Shown in pieces: positions 61,922-64,000 of a stretch of 64,000 bases of DNA (the stretch's first letter is position 1; every line of letters starts with the position of its first letter). The notes beneath the pieces are model-generated. The model was not told where the DNA came from. It saw only the letters and a program-made list of their open reading frames with translations, and did no database searches. The stretch lies in NCBI RefSeq assembly GCF_001514115.1, contig NZ_KQ948458.1, forward strand, positions 375,523 through 439,522, in the 5' to 3' direction. The position numbers and the translations under genes were made by a program. The stretch comes from Streptomyces olivochromogenes (GTDB lineage: Bacteria > Actinomycetota > Actinomycetes > Streptomycetales > Streptomycetaceae).

Positions 61922-62809
61922 TTGCGTAGATCACGAGTTAGAAACCTGACCCTCGTTGCTGGGGCGGCGGCACTGACCATGTTCACTGCGCCCGGCGCCA
62001 TGGCTGACGCGCCATCGCACACCGCGACACCATCGACGGTGATTGAGAAGGCGACGGGCACGCAGGAGATTCTCAAGGGCTCAGGCACTGTGGCCGCAGA
62101 AGGGGCTCAGGTATCCCTTCCGACCCGCGCTGACGATCCGATCAGTGCGACCAAGGGAGAGGACACCATCAAGCTCGCCCTTCCCGGAGTTGGCGAGAAG
62201 GAAGCCTCAAGCACGAGCGGCACGTCCGTCTTCGCCGGCCGCGATGACTCGGTCTCCACTGCCGCGCAGGCGACGACAGACGGCGGCTTCCGCGCGCTCT
62301 TCACCCTGGAAGACGCCAACGCTCCACGGCGACAGTCGTTCAAGTTGACTCTGCCGGAGGGCGCCACGATACGGCAGACCGCCGAGGGCGGCTTGGTCGT
62401 CTTCGATGCCTCCGGAAAGATCATCGGTGGGCTGGAGACGCCTTGGGCGAAGGACGCGAACGGCGCCCCGGTGCCTACCGCTTACCAGGTCGAGGGGGAC
62501 ACCGTCACCCAGACCGTAAAAACCGATGCGAACGCCGCGTACCCCATCGTTGCCGACCCGAAGTGGACGTGGGGAATCATCAGCGGAACGGTCTACTTCA
62601 ACAAGAAGGAGACAGCCCACCTTGCTTCCAATGCGGGGTTCGTGGCCGTGTTGTTCGCGGCCGCTCCGCCGCCGTTCGATGCGTACGGCATCCTGAACGC
62701 GGCGAATATATCCCGGGTGGCTTGGAACGCAAGCTCTGACGGCAAGTGCGTTGAGGTGAAGGTGCCGACCTTCCTTCCGTACGAGTACAAGGGCGGATAC
62801 TGCAAGTAG
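61922..62809 (+). CDS. Secreted protein with PIVADPKW motif
   Basis: A 295-aa protein with TTG start (GGGGGAA upstream), Sec signal ending TAPGAMADAP, a beta-rich middle (ALFTLEDANAPRRQSFKLTL), the motif AAYPIVADPKWTWGIISG, then about 75 residues including a hydrophobic helix and two late Cys. I recall the VVADPxW motif in many actinobacterial exported proteins with variable C-termini. The C-terminal part may be a released effector or peptide (inference). Confidence 0.75.
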   Translation: MRRSRVRNLTLVAGAAALTMFTAPGAMADAPSHTATPSTVIEKATGTQEILKGSGTVAAEGAQVSLPTRADDPISATKGEDTIKLALPGVGEKEASSTSGTSVFAGRDDSVSTAAQATTDGGFRALFTLEDANAPRRQSFKLTLPEGATIRQTAEGGLVVFDASGKIIGGLETPWAKDANGAPVPTAYQVEGDTVTQTVKTDANAAYPIVADPKWTWGIISGTVYFNKKETAHLASNAGFVAVLFAAAPPPFDAYGILNAANISRVAWNASSDGKCVEVKVPTFLPYEYKGGYCK

Positions 62810-62853
62810 GTCCGCCGTACGCTGCGGAGAAACAGAGAGGGCATACGTAGGTT

Positions 62854-63129
62854 ATGGACAGCTTTGCAGGACCGACCATCCTGGTGCTGGTTGCCGCGGT
62901 TATCGTCGTACTCAAGTACCGTCGGCGCATGGCTGGGCAAGCTCCACTGCTTGCGGTCAGCGGAACTCCCGGGCGCATCGCCGTAGCCGTGGCCTTCGCG
63001 GTCGGCTGCGCTTGGGCCTGGTCTCAAGGTCCCTCGGTCATCAACGCAGGTGTCTTGGGCTTGAGCCTTGCCCTGCTGGCCGGGGCCGCCGCCGAATTCC
63101 TGGCGCGCAGGAGCGCCCGGCGCATGTGA
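62854..63129 (+). CDS. Small two- or three-segment membrane protein
   Basis: A 91-aa protein: segments PTILVLVAAVIVVLKY, RIAVAVAFAVGCAWAW, and INAGVLGLSLALLAGAAAEF, with a basic end. It lies 44 bases after the PIVADP protein gene on the same strand. Such a pairing recalls toxin/immunity arrangements, but no evidence is direct. Confidence 0.65.
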   Translation: MDSFAGPTILVLVAAVIVVLKYRRRMAGQAPLLAVSGTPGRIAVAVAFAVGCAWAWSQGPSVINAGVLGLSLALLAGAAAEFLARRSARRM

Positions 63130-63177
63130 TGAGCGCGGGCGCCTGAAGGCCAACCTGGCGAGTTCGCCGGACGCGGT

Positions 63178-63543
63178 CCGCAGAGTGGTCAGCTTCGGCG
63201 GAGCAACTTCCGGGACGACTGGGGCAAGGCCAGGAAGGCGGCGGGCGTCACGGCTGAGCTGCACTTTCACGATCTGCCGCACACCGGCAATACGCTGGCC
63301 TCGACTGCCGGGGCCAGCACCCGGGAGCTGATGACGCGGATGGGCCACAGCAGCTCGCTGGCCGCGCTGATCTATCAGCACATGACCAGCGACCGTGATC
63401 GGGCCATCGCCGACCGCCTTGGCGCGATGATCCGCGACGGCGGGGGAGACCCCTCGGACAACGGCGACAAGGGCTCCGCACGGACGCAGTGGCACGCGTG
63501 TGGCACGGCGCCTGAAACGGTGAAGGGCCAGCCTGGGAGGTGA
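63178..63543 (+). pseudogene. Tyrosine recombinase remnant 3 (C-terminal part)
   Basis: NFRDDWGKARKAAGVTAELH, then FHDLPHTGNTLAS, MTRMGHSSSLAALIYQHMTS and a short tail. The HxxR motif reads HDLP, so the catalytic Arg is changed to Pro. The N-terminal domain is missing. It ends directly before attachment copy 5. Confidence 0.85.
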
Positions 63544-63563
63544 ATCCTCCTGAGCTGGCCCTT
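63523..63563. terminator. Terminator before attachment copy 5
   Basis: AAGGGCCAGC pairs with GCTGGCCCTT, with an inner GGGAGG/CCTCC pairing. Same position relative to the tRNA piece as at copies 1 and 2. Confidence 0.75.
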
Positions 63564-63570
63564 CTCGCTG

Positions 63571-63620
63571 TGCCCCCGGCAGGATTCGAACCTGCGACAC
63601 CCGCTTTAGGAGTTCGATCC
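63571..63620 (-). repeat. Attachment-site copy 5 (3' half of tRNA-Arg(CCU))
   Basis: Fifty bases identical to copy 4. It lies immediately after recombinase remnant 3. The shared right arm CCGTCGTTGATGTCAGC follows at 63692-63708. Confidence 0.88.
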
Positions 63621-63703
63621 GGAGTCCCGAATGGAACCAAGCTCCCTGTATCGGAACGCCGCTTGCGGCTGCTCAAGGTTGCTTGTGTCCGCCGTCGTTG
63701 ATG

Positions 63704-64000
63704 TCAGCTGGTGATGTCAGGAGCCGGGGCGCTCCTGACGTGCGCCCGCATCGCGAGGCGTAGGGCTTCGAGTTCGGTTCGAGGGAACGGACGGCCCCAC
63801 TGAGCCTCGTAAGTCTCCTCACCGAGCTCGTGAGTGATCTGGTCGAAGGCGCGGACGGCCGAGTGGGCCAGTGTCGCGATCGTGTGGCGACCTGACCAGA
63901 GAACAGTTCCCGAGCTGTCCGGTGCCCGGTCGTCCTCAGCCGCGACGAGACGGAAGTCGACCTCAGATCCGTCCCGATGGAAGAACCATCGGTAGACCTG
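63704..64000 (-). CDS. Conserved hypothetical protein, cut by window edge
   Basis: The last 98 residues: YRWFFHRDGSEVDFRLVAAE, then GTVLWSGRHTIATLAHSAVR, FDQITHELGEETYEAQWGRP and ALRLAMRAHVRSAP, ending in TGA at 63704-63706. The start lies beyond base 64000. The stop codon falls inside the shared right-arm motif GTTGATGTCAGC. No function known. Confidence 0.7.
   Translation of the reverse strand, partial: QVYRWFFHRDGSEVDFRLVAAEDDRAPDSSGTVLWSGRHTIATLAHSAVRAFDQITHELGEETYEAQWGRPFPRTELEALRLAMRAHVRSAPAPDITS

Noticed and set aside
48340..63620. CRISPR array from the repeated 40-50-bp sequence
   Set aside because: The repeats are kilobases apart and match a tRNA 3' end; there are no spacers or cas genes.

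Overview
The window is high-GC DNA with the codon use, GTG/TTG starts, Tat and Sec signals and gene families of Streptomyces. No complete rRNA or tRNA gene and no CRISPR array is present.

Left part (1-29.5 kb): ordinary chromosomal genes. These include a D-Ala-D-Ala carboxypeptidase, a large membrane protein, a MerR regulator broken by a one-base frameshift, glutathione peroxidase, an SMP-30 lactonase, an ArsR-type regulator divergent from an MFS exporter, an RTX-like secreted protein, a GntR regulator, a rhomboid protease, an acyltransferase, a sedolisin, and a Tat-exported flavin oxidoreductase. A TetR/two-tautomerase unit carries paired palindromic operators. After it come a decayed TPP decarboxylase, a DUF6230/DUF6114 group, a serine-ladder repeat protein, and small conserved hypotheticals with an IS5 scar.

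Central part (29.6-41.5 kb): a complete lasso-peptide cluster on the minus strand. The 42-aa precursor gene at 37435-37563 is unannotatable by length alone. It encodes a 21-residue core that I recognise as siamycin I / MS-271, a class I lasso peptide with two disulfides. Downstream, eight genes (cyclase, RRE protein, leader protease, ABC exporter pair, MauE-like membrane protein, DsbA-like oxidoreductase, CapA-like epimerase) are chained by seven consecutive 4-nt stop/start overlaps. A perfect 14-bp hairpin separates the precursor from this chain. A second ABC pair, a histidine kinase and a NarL-type response regulator complete the cluster. A divergent LuxR-type regulator with a degenerate receiver sits at the edge.

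Right part (41.5-64 kb): an accessory region. It holds truncated genes (amidase, GH38 tail, trypsin, secreted proteins), IS3/IS5 scars and a duplicated ~0.68-kb block with a CPCC-family gene. Five copies of the 3' half of a tRNA-Arg(CCU) gene occur here. Three lie just downstream of a 5'-truncated tyrosine-recombinase remnant. I read this as a tandem stack of decayed integrative elements at one tRNA attachment site. Among the cargo is a three-gene unit (small secreted peptide, DUF5819, HTTM membrane protein) that resembles the Bacillus SDP toxin-maturation system in architecture.
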